A DNA stretch of 64,000 bases. Origin: Bacillota bacterium. Lineage in GTDB: Bacteria > Bacillota > Clostridia > Christensenellales > SZUA-584. Of the stretch, positions 50,309 through 60,316 are shown one piece after another (within the stretch, counting starts at the first letter, position 1; every line of letters starts with the position of its first letter). The position numbers were made by a program, and so were the translations under genes. The notes under the pieces were generated by a model that saw nothing but the letters and a program-made list of their open reading frames with translations, was not told the origin of the DNA and made no database searches. The stretch covers positions 1-64,000 of the forward strand of contig JAEWTW010000057.1 in assembly GCA_023397655.1 (NCBI GenBank), given 5' to 3'.

Positions 50309-52762
50309 TCACCGTGTGCTTTTCTGCTGTTGTATCAAAAGCTTTTCGAAATCAGCAGCACACATGGGCTTGAAGTGGTAGAACCCCTGAATTTCATCGC
50401 ACATTCTCTGCGTGAGAAAATCGTGCTGGGTCTTTGTCTCTACACCTTCCGCAATCACACCCAGCCCCAGGCTCTTTGCCAAAACGATGATCGACTTGGT
50501 AATGGCTTGATCCTTCGGACCCATATCTATGCCGTGAATAAAGGGCATGGGAATCTTGATCCGGTCGACCGGAAGCTGCTTTAAGTGGTTCATGGATGAA
50601 TATTCGGTACCGAAATCGTCTATCGCAATATGGACGCCTGTCTGGCGCAGCATATCCAGCGCTTCAATGATATAATCCTGCTCCTGCATGGCAATGCTCT
50701 CTGTAATCTCCAGCTCCAGGTAATTTGGATCAAAGGCTGTATCCGACAATATGGATTGAACCTCGCTGACGATGTTGTGATTCTGGAACTGACGGATGGA
50801 CAGGTTAACGGCAATGCGGATGCGGGGATAACCGGCATCCTGCCAGGCTTTGTTCTGGGAGCAAGCTGTGCGCAGCACCCATGCGCCGATGGACAGTATC
50901 AGACCGGTCTGCTCAGCAATAGAGATAAACTCGCCGGGCAGAACCATTCCCATCTCGGGGTGATGCCAGCGGATAAGCGCCTCCGCGCCCACGATCATGT
51001 TGGTGCTGCAATTGATCTGAGGCTGGTAATAGACCTCAAACTCCTCGCGTTCCAGTGCACGGAAAAGGTGGTTGGATACTCTCATGGTCTCAAGCACCTT
51101 GTTCTTTATGCTCTCGTTGCATATCACGTATTGGTTTTTACCTTTTTCTTTGGCGCGGTACATGGCGATGTCGGCATTCTTGATCAGTGTCTCGCTGTCT
51201 TCGCCGTCAGGCGGACAAACAGCCACGCCAATGGATGTGCTGATAAAACACTCCTGATTGTTCAGAATAAAAGGTGTGCGGAAGCTGTCCAGAATTTTAT
51301 CAGCGATTGCCCGGATGGCATCAAGATTGCTGACGTTTTCCACCATGACGATAAACTCGTCCCCGCCCAGTCTGGCAATCGTATCGCTTTGCCGCAGCGT
51401 TGCCTTCAGTCGTTTTGATACTTCAACCAGCAGCATGTCGCCGGCCATATGGCCAATTGTATCGTTGATCATCTTAAAGCCGTCGAGATCAAGGAACAGT
51501 ATGGCCAACAGCTTTCCCATGCGCTTTGTCAGCTGGATGCCGTGGTTCAGATGCTCAGAGAAGTGAATGCGGTTGGGCAATCCGGTCAGATGGTCATGAT
51601 ACGCGAGGTATGTGATCTCTTCCTGTGCCTTTCTGCGCTCTGTGACCTCCTGCCGCAGCTCATCGGCAGCTATAATCAGTTCGCTTTCCCGCGCTAAGGT
51701 TTGCTGGCGTGAGTCCAGAAGCTTGCCCAGCATGGCGTTTATTTCGCCCGTCATACCGGAAAGCTCGTCGCGATAACCGTCCGCCTTCAGCCGCTCCGAT
51801 GGATCGTCATGATCGCCAATGCTCTTAACCGCTTTGCTCATAGACAGCACTCTGGCCAAAATCACTCTGTTCATATAAATGAGAATAAGCAGTGTGAATA
51901 TTAAGCTGGACACAACCAGTGCGATCATGACAGATCGTATGCCTGAACCGGCGATCATGCTCATGTCCCGGCTCATGTTGAGGCTGACCGTTACTGCCGG
52001 GTTCCCGTTAATATCATATAACGTTGCCAGACCTTGAAGGGTTTCCCGCGAAAGCGTTCTCACGGAGATACCGGCTGATATATAAGTATCTTTCAGTAAA
52101 ATCTCCGGTGAGTCCTGTATTATACTTTCTTCCACAACAATTCGGTTGCCGATTATCTCTGATAAATAGTCAATTTCCTTATCGTTGAGATAGCGATAAA
52201 TGACAAGGTTGCCGTGAACCGGCCCATCCCCGTTGCTCGTGAGTATCGGGTTGGTAGCAAACAGCATGGCGCCGCCCGGAACTTTCAATACGCCCTTGAG
52301 TCTCTTGGTGGCGTCAAGATTGTCGCCGATAAGCTGCTTGAGCTGTTCTCTGATTGCGTCGGGTACCGGCTCAAGCTCGGAAGCTTCCGCGTTTATTTGT
52401 TCCGCATATACAATTTCACCTGATTGGTTCATATAAACCATGGCGTCCAGCCGAAGGTTTTCAAAAAAGTATGCACCAAGGTTTTCGTCGATAAACTCCT
52501 GATTTCCGTCTTCTACAAACTGATAGGGATCATTCCATTCGGCCCAATCGACAGCGGTTTTTTGTAAGTCATTGAGCTCAAAACCAATGCCGATGCTGAT
52601 TTGGTTCATCCGCTCCGATATATATTTATGTTCCAGTTGCTTGATGCTGCTCAGCAATAGCGTGTTCATGATCACAATGACCATGACCAGCATAAAAACA
52701 AACATGACAACCATAGTGAGGACTGTTCTTGTACGCAATGAAGGAAACAGCCGTTTACCCAT
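50309..52762 (-). CDS. CHASE4-GGDEF-EAL c-di-GMP signalling protein
   Basis: An 817-residue membrane protein. TM1 (TVLTMVVMFVFMLVMVIVIM) is followed by a CHASE4 sensor with the VDWAEWNDPYQF signature, TM2 (SVMIALVVSSLIFTLLILIYM), a HAMP-like linker, a GGDEF domain with intact RLGGDEF and upstream RLKAT, and an EAL domain with GAEALIRW, ESIAM, DDFGTEYSS and a complete-looking catalytic set. Both synthesis and breakdown of c-di-GMP are possible. ATG 52762 follows GGGGG. It diverges from the giant surface protein gene, and a signalling link between them is plausible. Confidence 0.92.
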   Translation of the reverse strand: MGKRLFPSLRTRTVLTMVVMFVFMLVMVIVIMNTLLLSSIKQLEHKYISERMNQISIGIGFELNDLQKTAVDWAEWNDPYQFVEDGNQEFIDENLGAYFFENLRLDAMVYMNQSGEIVYAEQINAEASELEPVPDAIREQLKQLIGDNLDATKRLKGVLKVPGGAMLFATNPILTSNGDGPVHGNLVIYRYLNDKEIDYLSEIIGNRIVVEESIIQDSPEILLKDTYISAGISVRTLSRETLQGLATLYDINGNPAVTVSLNMSRDMSMIAGSGIRSVMIALVVSSLIFTLLILIYMNRVILARVLSMSKAVKSIGDHDDPSERLKADGYRDELSGMTGEINAMLGKLLDSRQQTLARESELIIAADELRQEVTERRKAQEEITYLAYHDHLTGLPNRIHFSEHLNHGIQLTKRMGKLLAILFLDLDGFKMINDTIGHMAGDMLLVEVSKRLKATLRQSDTIARLGGDEFIVMVENVSNLDAIRAIADKILDSFRTPFILNNQECFISTSIGVAVCPPDGEDSETLIKNADIAMYRAKEKGKNQYVICNESIKNKVLETMRVSNHLFRALEREEFEVYYQPQINCSTNMIVGAEALIRWHHPEMGMVLPGEFISIAEQTGLILSIGAWVLRTACSQNKAWQDAGYPRIRIAVNLSIRQFQNHNIVSEVQSILSDTAFDPNYLELEITESIAMQEQDYIIEALDMLRQTGVHIAIDDFGTEYSSMNHLKQLPVDRIKIPMPFIHGIDMGPKDQAITKSIIVLAKSLGLGVIAEGVETKTQHDFLTQRMCDEIQGFYHFKPMCAADFEKLLIQQQKSTR

Positions 52763-53051
52763 AAAAACCCCCGTAAACAAATGAGTGGGACAGCAGCCTC
52801 CTTGGCTGCAATACATATATAACGAAAAATATACAATAATAAACAGATTAGGAGAAATTCCAATAAATTTAATTTGGGCGAGTCGGACAGTTAGCTCGAC
52901 GGGGGCAATCAGTGCCCTGCAACACACGCCATATGAATTTTTGTGATTGTTAAATGCTGAGGAATATCATAAAACGACATTCCTTTATACTTTTCACCGT
53001 TTTAACGCTGCCACCGACCTTTTTCTACTTTTATTTCTATTAATGTTATTG

Positions 53052-53079
53052 TATAATATATTGAATGACCGCGGTCATT
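53052..53079 (+). promoter_or_regulatory. -10 box and 16-bp palindromic operator of the surface-protein gene
   Basis: A TATAAT (53052-53057; weak -35 TTTTAT at 53029-53034) is followed seven bases later by the perfect palindrome AATGACCGCGGTCATT (53064-53079), right where transcription should start. This position and form fit a repressor site of the TetR or a similar dimeric type. The transcript would have a ~140-nt leader before ATG 53202. The rest of 52763-53201 is AT-rich, with no other gene seen. Confidence 0.55.
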
Positions 53080-53201
53080 TAATATGTTCGGCACTCAAAT
53101 ACAAGCGGAAGCAGTGCATCATTTCCATTAATACTGAAAGGCCTGCGCTGATCTTATATTGCTTACAGGATTTATATGAGCGGTCAGGCAGAGGATGTTA
53201 T

Positions 53202-56200
53202 ATGCGTTTAATATTTGACACAAGAAGAAACGACAACAGAAGAAAGCTCCTGCCAGTGCTGTTGTGCGCAGCGCTGCTGCTGATGTTATTGCCGCAGACT
53301 GTTCGTGCGGCAGACGACTATACCTATATTGATGGAAACGGCGATGCGAAAACAACAACGGGGTTAACCGTTACACCCGTTACGGCTGATTCCGCCGCGC
53401 TGGCTGAAGGCTGGTATGTTGTGGACAGCGATGTCACCCGAAACGGCACCATCACCGTGAGCGGCAACGTTCATTTAATTATCATGGACGGATTTACGCT
53501 GTCAGTGACAGGCAGCTCCGATAACGCAGGGATCAGGGTATCGACAGGTAACAGTCTGAGCGTTTACGGACAAGCGGCAGGAACAGGCACGATAAATGCC
53601 CAAGGAGGCCTCAATGGCGCAGGCATCGGCGGCGGAAAAAACAGTTCGTCAGGTAGCATAACCATCAACAGCGGTTCTGTGACGGCAATCGGGGGTAACT
53701 ACGGTGCTGGAATCGGCGGAGGGTATTATGGTAACGGCGGTACGATCAATATAGCGGGCGGAACAGTTAACGCCACAGGCGGCAATGCCGGACTTGTCGT
53801 CGAAGGAACATCTCTTTACACCGGTGCAGGCATTGGCGGCGGGTACAATGGTGCAGGTGGAACAATAACAATATCAGGAGGCACAGTGAACGCGGCAAGC
53901 GGGCCGGCTGATACTGCCACAGGGGCAGGTATCGGCGGCGGCAGCGGAAAAGACGGCGGCAGGATTACAATATCGGGCGGAAATGTGACAGCCAACAGTG
54001 CTAAAGATGGTGCAGGATTGGGCGGAGGGGCCTATGGAGCCGGTGGTATAATCCTGATTTCCGGTGGAGATGTGACAGCAAGAAGTACTTATCGCGGCGC
54101 GGGCATCGGTGGTGGGTTGATTTATGCCGACGGTGGGAGTATTACAATATCCGGAGGTACAGTCAAAGCATACGGCGGGGATCAAGGTGGATCGGGCATC
54201 GGCGGCGCGTCGTACAGCGCGGGCGGCACCGTTAAGATTCAAGGTGGTAGTGTAGAGGCAACGGGCGGGCTATGGGGTGCGGGCATCGGCGGGGGGTATG
54301 GCGGCAACGGTGGTGCTATTACCATATCAAGCGGAACCATCAAGGCTTATGCGGGAAGCTATGGCGCTGGCATTGGCGCCGGAGGAACAAACACAGCCGG
54401 TTCACATAATGGCGGAACAATTAAAATACTCGGGGGTAAGGTGACTGCCAAAGGCGGCGCCTCGGGAATGGACGCCGGGCTTGATATCGGGCGGGGCAGA
54501 AATGGCGTTAACGGCACACTGCTGATAGACGATACAGCGCAAGTCATTCTGACTGCCAATGGCATAGACTCTTCGGCGACAACGCTCGGTGCATGCATTC
54601 TTCAAGGACCTGCAGCCGGGTCGCTTTTGGGCGCGTATGAAGACGGCACCAAGATAACCGGTACATTAATTGATATGGGCAGTCAGACGCTATCCAGCGG
54701 CACCGGCTACACGGTCAGCGGTGATACCGTGGCCCTTTCCGGCAGCGGAAACTCGTATGTCCTTTTTGGCAGCACAAGCAGCCGAAACGTCGTCGTAGCA
54801 TCGGGCAGCAGTGCGAATGTAGCTCTGTTTGCGACGGATATAAGACCTACATCCGGATGTGCGTTCAACATGACGGGCGCAACCGTTAATATGAGGCTTG
54901 TGAGATCTAATACGCTTGTCAGCACCAGTGGTTTCGCTGGTCTTCAGGCTCCGTCAGGTTCAGTTCTGACCATTGACGGCAGTGCCACAGCCACGCTGAC
55001 CACGCAGGGCGGACAATATGGCGCGGGTATCGGAGGTTCGAGCGCTGCGGGCGGTAACATCACTATCAACGGGGGTACGGTTAAGTCTTGGGGCGGCAGC
55101 AGCAGCGCTGGCATCGGTGGCGGCGAACGGAGTGCGGGAGGCAGCATCACAATAAATGGTGGTACGGTTGAGGCCCACGGCGGCGATTGGACGGGAGGTC
55201 TCCCCGGTGGGGCAGGCATCGGTGGCGGTGGCTACGGGGGTGGCGGCGTTATCACCATCAGCAACGGCAACGTCAAGAGCTGGGGCGGCGGAGACGGGGC
55301 GGGCATCGGCGGCGGCAGCGCCTATTCGGGCGGCAACATCACCATCAGCGGCGGCAACGTCACCGCTTACGGCGGACAATATGGTGCGGGCATAGGAGGC
55401 GGTTGGTCCGGCAACGCCGGTAACATTATCATCAGCGGCGGAACAGTTATGGCGCAGGGTGGTAGTAATGGGTCGGGTATCGGCTGCGGTGGACGCGGCG
55501 CCTCAGGCGGCTCGGTTGCCATCAGCGGCGGAACGATAACGGCATATGGCGGCAGTGCGGGCTCTAGCGGCGGCGGCGGTGCGGGTGTCGGCGGCGGAGG
55601 AGGCACCGGCAGTATCGGTAATGGCGGTGCGAGCGGTGAGGTCACCATCAGCGGCAGCGCAACAGTGACTGCGCGTGGCAGTGATGGCGGCGCGGGTATC
55701 GGCGGCGGCGGCACGGGTGGCGGTGTTGGCGGCGCAGGCGGCACCTTGTCGGCAGACGGCGCTAACGTGACCGTATCGGCAACTGGCAGCGGCAGCGGAT
55801 ACGACATCGGTTCCGGCAACAACAATACATCCGGCGGCAGCCTGTCCATGACCAACAATGCCGCTGTTATGATGTACCTTAACGGCACAAACGCAAACAC
55901 CAGCTTCATCACAGGCACTGTCGGAGGCGACGGGGCAGGGCTTAAGGCGGGAACATATCTGAATGCTCAAAAGCTGATGTCGTTCAGCGCTTTCAATGTT
56001 TCTCCAAGCTCGGGCGCTGATGCTTTTGATACCGTTACTTTTCATGCTGTTGTAGATGGTATATCAGATACTCTCCCCGAAGGACTCATCTTGTTTAAGG
56101 CTAACGGCGGAGTGATTGGGCAATGCTCTGTGACGCGCACAGAAGAAGGAAGCAGTCAGGGCACAGCCGATTTTGAATGGATTACGATTGGCGGAACCTA

Positions 56201-59021
56201 TACCTTTACGGCGCAATATGTGCAGAATGAGACTTCTGACAGTTATTATACGACAGGCAATAGACAAATAACAGGATACACCATCTCAAAAATCGACCAG
56301 GCGACGCTTTCGATCAACAACCCGGGGACAGTAACCTACGGAGACGCGCCTTTCGATCTGATCGTCAGCGGCGGCAGCGGTACCGGAGCGCTCAGCTACG
56401 CGGTAACGGCGGGTAACGCCGTCAGTGTGGATGCAAACGGGCGGGTGACAGTGGCAAAAGCGGGCACGGCAACCGTTACGGTGACCAAGGCTGCGGACAT
56501 CAATTATGAAGTGGCGCAGGCGACTGTTGATATCACGGTCGGCAAGGCAACGCCCGCGGCTGTGATTTTCCCAACATCAAGCGGCGTCACATACGGTGCA
56601 AAACTGTCGTCCTCGGTATTATCCGGCGGCAGCGGCGACGGCAGCTTCGCATGGGAGAACCCGGACACTGTACCGACTGTCAACAACAGCGGCTATCAAG
56701 TGATATTCACACCGCGGGATGCCGACAACTACGATTATACAGGCGTTACGCTGGAGAGCACGGTCGATATATCGGTGAGCAAAGCAGTGCCCACGGTGAC
56801 ATTTCCGGCTGCGGAAACGATCACATACGGCGCAAAACTCTCCGCCTCAGATTTGACGGGCGGCAGCGGTGACGGCAGCTTTGCATGGGAGAATCCGGAT
56901 ATTGTACCGCCTGTGATAAACAGCGGCTACAGCGTGATATTTACACCGGACGACACAGACAACTATCTCACGGTTGAGCAAAATGTGAGCATCATCGTGA
57001 ACAAAGCGGAGCAGGCTGCGCTGTCGGTCGGCGGCATACCGGAGGTTATCCGATACGGCGACGCGGACTTCACGGTCATTGTGGGCGGCGGCAGCGGAAC
57101 CGGTGCACTCAGCTACCAAATAACATCGGGTGATGCCGTTGCTGTAGATGCGGCTGGGAAAGTGAGCGTTCTTAAGCCCGGCACGGCGGTGCTGACGGTG
57201 ACCAAGGCGGCCGACAGCAATTATTTCAGCCAGCAGCAGACTGCCCAAATCATTGTGGACAAAGGCATTCAAACCTCTTTGTCGCTGTCCGGAATACCAA
57301 GCACCATCCTTTACGGTGACGCACCTTTTGATCTGATCGTCAGCGGCGGCAGCGGTACCGGAGTGCTCAGCTTTGTGGTGACTGCAGGTGACGCTGTCAG
57401 CGTGAACTCAGGGGGGCAAGTCACGATAGAGAAGGCGGGCACGGCGACTGTCACCGTGACCAAAGCAGCGGACAGCAATTATGAAGTGGCGCAGGCGACT
57501 GTTGAAATCACGGTGGGTAAGGCAACGCCCGCGGCTGTGATTTTCCCGACATCAGGCGGCGTCACATACGGTGCAAAACTGTCAGCCTCAGTATTATCCG
57601 GCGGCAGCGGCGACGGCAGCTTTGCCTGGGAGAACCCGGACGCTGTACCGACTGTCAATAACAGCGGCTATCAAGTGATATTCACGCCGAGAGATGCCGA
57701 CAACTATGATTACACAGGCGTTACGCTGGAAAGCACGGTCGATATTTCGGTGAACAAGGCAGTGCCCACGGTGACATTTCCGGCTGCGGAAACGATCACA
57801 TACGGCGCGAAACTCTCCGCCTCAGATTTGACGGGAGGCAGCGGTGACGGCAGCTTTGCATGGGAGAATCCGGATATCGTACCGCCTGTGATAAACAGCG
57901 GCTATAGTGTGATATTTACACCGGACGACACGGATAACTATCTCACGGTTGAGCAAAATGTGAGCATCATCGTGAATAAAGCGGAGCAAGCTGCGCTGTC
58001 GGTCAGCGGCATACCGGAAATTATCCGATACGGCGATGCGGATTTCACTGTCATTGTGAGCGGCGGTAACGGAACCGGTACAATCAGCTACCAAATAACA
58101 TCAGGTGATGCCGTTGCTGTGGATGCAGCCGGTAAAGTGAGCGTCCTTAAGCCCGGCACGGCGGTGATGACAGTGACCAAGGAGGCCGACAGCAATTATA
58201 TTTTACGACAGGACAGTGTTGAAATCGTTGTCAACAAAGCGGATCAAAAGCCTTTGTCCCTGACCGGAATTCCGGACAGCATACGATATGGCGATGCGGA
58301 TTTCACAGTTCGGGTCAGCGGCGGCAGCGGAACAGGAACGCTTAGTTTTGAGGTGACGGGTAGCGCTGTCAATGTCAGCGATGCGGGCAAAGTTCAGATT
58401 AAAAGAGCGGGGAAATCAACACTAACCGTTACAAAGTCAGGGGACGGATTCTATAATGAAGTATCGGTGTCTGTTGAGTTGGCAGTGAAGAAAAAAGAGG
58501 TATCGGATGAACCGGCAGTCAACTCAGAAGCGGTGACAACGCCAACACCGTCACCGTCCGCAAGCGCATCACCCGCCCCATCGCCGACGCCGGACACATC
58601 GGCTGTGCCGGCAATGGAGCCGGCTCAAGCATCGGCCGCATTGGTGCCCGTACGTGTGGACGAAGATTCAGCGACAGGAATGCTTGTGATAGAAATAAGC
58701 ATTGCGGATTTACCCGAGAACACGACTACGATTAAGCTCGCAAACGGTGAGGTAATTGATGTTGACCGCACGCAGGAGACGTTGCGGCTGGAAATCAGCC
58801 GTGATGATTTGAATGCCAGCGGAGAGCTCGAAATTACTGTGATGAATGAGGGTATCCCGCTTACAACGTTAAAGGTTGCGGTTGCTGGAGAGACACCGCC
58901 GCAGAATACTGTAGCTGGCATACTCTCGGTATTGATCTGGATTGCCGTCGGTTTAGGGGTGCTCGGCTTAGCGGCGTTTATCGCAGTCATAGCAATAAAG
59001 AAGCATGGGCGGCGCTTTTAA
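53202..59021 (+). CDS. giant repetitive surface protein with C-terminal membrane anchor
   Basis: A ~1,939-residue protein. The signal peptide (KLLPVLLCAALLLMLLPQTVRA) is followed by two blocks of a Gly-rich repeat of the form GAGIGGG-x5-GGTI-x-ISGG-x-V-x-A (about 17 in all, residues ~120-430 and ~600-870), which fits a beta-helix like Cthe_2159-type carbohydrate-binding proteins. Then come Ig-like beta repeats (YGDAPFDLIVSGGSGTG; SYSVIFTPDDTDNY-like), two of them in a 975-bp duplication, then a Pro/Thr/Ser-rich stalk. It ends with a span (ILSVLIWIAVGLGVLGLAAFIAVIAI) and basic tail; there is no LPxTG. ATG 53202 follows AGAGGATG. It is a likely adhesin or glycan-binding protein. Confidence 0.8.
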   Translation: MRLIFDTRRNDNRRKLLPVLLCAALLLMLLPQTVRAADDYTYIDGNGDAKTTTGLTVTPVTADSAALAEGWYVVDSDVTRNGTITVSGNVHLIIMDGFTLSVTGSSDNAGIRVSTGNSLSVYGQAAGTGTINAQGGLNGAGIGGGKNSSSGSITINSGSVTAIGGNYGAGIGGGYYGNGGTINIAGGTVNATGGNAGLVVEGTSLYTGAGIGGGYNGAGGTITISGGTVNAASGPADTATGAGIGGGSGKDGGRITISGGNVTANSAKDGAGLGGGAYGAGGIILISGGDVTARSTYRGAGIGGGLIYADGGSITISGGTVKAYGGDQGGSGIGGASYSAGGTVKIQGGSVEATGGLWGAGIGGGYGGNGGAITISSGTIKAYAGSYGAGIGAGGTNTAGSHNGGTIKILGGKVTAKGGASGMDAGLDIGRGRNGVNGTLLIDDTAQVILTANGIDSSATTLGACILQGPAAGSLLGAYEDGTKITGTLIDMGSQTLSSGTGYTVSGDTVALSGSGNSYVLFGSTSSRNVVVASGSSANVALFATDIRPTSGCAFNMTGATVNMRLVRSNTLVSTSGFAGLQAPSGSVLTIDGSATATLTTQGGQYGAGIGGSSAAGGNITINGGTVKSWGGSSSAGIGGGERSAGGSITINGGTVEAHGGDWTGGLPGGAGIGGGGYGGGGVITISNGNVKSWGGGDGAGIGGGSAYSGGNITISGGNVTAYGGQYGAGIGGGWSGNAGNIIISGGTVMAQGGSNGSGIGCGGRGASGGSVAISGGTITAYGGSAGSSGGGGAGVGGGGGTGSIGNGGASGEVTISGSATVTARGSDGGAGIGGGGTGGGVGGAGGTLSADGANVTVSATGSGSGYDIGSGNNNTSGGSLSMTNNAAVMMYLNGTNANTSFITGTVGGDGAGLKAGTYLNAQKLMSFSAFNVSPSSGADAFDTVTFHAVVDGISDTLPEGLILFKANGGVIGQCSVTRTEEGSSQGTADFEWITIGGTYTFTAQYVQNETSDSYYTTGNRQITGYTISKIDQATLSINNPGTVTYGDAPFDLIVSGGSGTGALSYAVTAGNAVSVDANGRVTVAKAGTATVTVTKAADINYEVAQATVDITVGKATPAAVIFPTSSGVTYGAKLSSSVLSGGSGDGSFAWENPDTVPTVNNSGYQVIFTPRDADNYDYTGVTLESTVDISVSKAVPTVTFPAAETITYGAKLSASDLTGGSGDGSFAWENPDIVPPVINSGYSVIFTPDDTDNYLTVEQNVSIIVNKAEQAALSVGGIPEVIRYGDADFTVIVGGGSGTGALSYQITSGDAVAVDAAGKVSVLKPGTAVLTVTKAADSNYFSQQQTAQIIVDKGIQTSLSLSGIPSTILYGDAPFDLIVSGGSGTGVLSFVVTAGDAVSVNSGGQVTIEKAGTATVTVTKAADSNYEVAQATVEITVGKATPAAVIFPTSGGVTYGAKLSASVLSGGSGDGSFAWENPDAVPTVNNSGYQVIFTPRDADNYDYTGVTLESTVDISVNKAVPTVTFPAAETITYGAKLSASDLTGGSGDGSFAWENPDIVPPVINSGYSVIFTPDDTDNYLTVEQNVSIIVNKAEQAALSVSGIPEIIRYGDADFTVIVSGGNGTGTISYQITSGDAVAVDAAGKVSVLKPGTAVMTVTKEADSNYILRQDSVEIVVNKADQKPLSLTGIPDSIRYGDADFTVRVSGGSGTGTLSFEVTGSAVNVSDAGKVQIKRAGKSTLTVTKSGDGFYNEVSVSVELAVKKKEVSDEPAVNSEAVTTPTPSPSASASPAPSPTPDTSAVPAMEPAQASAALVPVRVDEDSATGMLVIEISIADLPENTTTIKLANGEVIDVDRTQETLRLEISRDDLNASGELEITVMNEGIPLTTLKVAVAGETPPQNTVAGILSVLIWIAVGLGVLGLAAFIAVIAIKKHGRRF
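56330..58280 (+). repeat. 975-bp tandem duplication inside the surface-protein gene
   Basis: The same run (GATCTGATCGTCAGCGGCGG) starts at 56355 and again at 57330, so the period is 975 bp (325 codons, in frame). The two copies carry the same order of Ig-like units with scattered mostly silent differences, so the duplication is fairly recent but not new. Confidence 0.75.
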
Positions 59022-59117
59022 TACGGCACAGTCTGTGAATACAAGCAGCAGGACAGCCGATGAATTGACCGGCTCATCATGCAATCAGATAAGGGTGATA
59101 AAAATGATGCGGCAGTG

Positions 59118-60266
59118 TTATTCCTCGTTGATTTTCGGATTTCGCCGCAGGTTGCGCACCGACATCCTGATCAGCGTGCCCACCACCTGCGACAATATTT
59201 TGCGCGTTTCCGGATCAAGGCTGCGGTAAGTGCCGATCATTTTGATGGCGGACTTGCCCCACGATTCTGTCAGCTCCGCGACGGACTTCGCATTGGTCGT
59301 CTCGATGAGCCGGAACAGCACCTCCACCAACAGGCGGCGTTGGTCGTCCGGCAGCACCTCCAGCCACTCGCTGAGCGTTCTGTGCATGTACAGCGAACTG
59401 TCCGCCAGCTTCCCTACATAGACGAAATCCCCGTCCTTCACCACCCATGTGAACGCATCGTGCTGCATCACCCCGAAGCCGGTGCTTTCCACCACGCGGT
59501 AGTTCTGCGTGTCGGCCAACAGCATGCCCACAAACGCCGATTCAGGCAGTATCTTGTGCACCCGGCTCTCGACGGCGCGGTATTCCGGCGTTTCCAGCAC
59601 GCTTGAGCGGAAGCCGGGGCCGTCGTGGTTGTACACCTCGATGATGCGGCGCTGCACGGAGGGGCTGCATTTCATCGCGGCGTACACCGCAAGGTTGCCG
59701 CCCTTGGAGTGCCCACCCACACGCAGCCTCATCCGGAAGGACAGGCGTTTGCCCACCGCGTCCAGATAACCCGCCGCGGCCTGCTGGGACGGCACGGGGG
59801 AGAGGTAGGCCATGTTAAGGTCCTCCTTCCAGCCCACGATGGACATGTCTGTGCCGCGGAACGCGATGAAGGCGGTGCCGTCCTCCAGCTGGAACGTGAC
59901 AGCGGAGAACTGCTGCTCCTGTTCGGTGTCGAAGGCGTCCTCAAAGAAGCGCACGCGGATTTCGCGGAAGCGCGGACTGGCCGCCGCCGCAAAAAGCAAC
60001 GCATGCCGGTTGCTGGTGCCGTAGATCACGTGGTCCTTGGGCAGCGCGCCCACGGAAGGGTGCGTCGGGCGGAACATGTCGCTGAACAGCTCCGCGCGGT
60101 ACAGCTGGCTCAAAGGGATGGATTTGGCGAACAGGCGCATACCGGACACCGCGCTCCCGAAGTTAACGTAAGCCAGCTCGGACAGCACAAGGCTGTCCAC
60201 CGCGCAGAAGGGTCTGTCGGCCATCCGGCGCTGTTCGGTTTGCACATAGGTGATAATGTTTCCCAT
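59118..60266 (-). CDS. DUF2974 (Mbeg1-like) lipase-fold protein
   Basis: A 382-residue alpha/beta-hydrolase with the nucleophile elbow GGHSKGGNLAVYAA, preceded by FIAFRGTDMSIVGWKEDLNMAY, and with the conserved IIEVYNHDGPGFRS further on. These are hallmarks of the DUF2974 family. Substrate unknown; an esterase or lipase role is likely. ATG 60266 is chosen because GGGAG lies ~8 bases upstream and the longer frame runs into the transporter gene. A 50-bp gap separates it from the ATPase gene upstream. Confidence 0.85.
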   Translation of the reverse strand: MGNIITYVQTEQRRMADRPFCAVDSLVLSELAYVNFGSAVSGMRLFAKSIPLSQLYRAELFSDMFRPTHPSVGALPKDHVIYGTSNRHALLFAAAASPRFREIRVRFFEDAFDTEQEQQFSAVTFQLEDGTAFIAFRGTDMSIVGWKEDLNMAYLSPVPSQQAAAGYLDAVGKRLSFRMRLRVGGHSKGGNLAVYAAMKCSPSVQRRIIEVYNHDGPGFRSSVLETPEYRAVESRVHKILPESAFVGMLLADTQNYRVVESTGFGVMQHDAFTWVVKDGDFVYVGKLADSSLYMHRTLSEWLEVLPDDQRRLLVEVLFRLIETTNAKSVAELTESWGKSAIKMIGTYRSLDPETRKILSQVVGTLIRMSVRNLRRNPKINEE

Positions 60267-60316
60267 GATAAACGCTCCCAATATAAAGAAGCGCCGAAGC
60301 GCCTCTTGAGATATCG

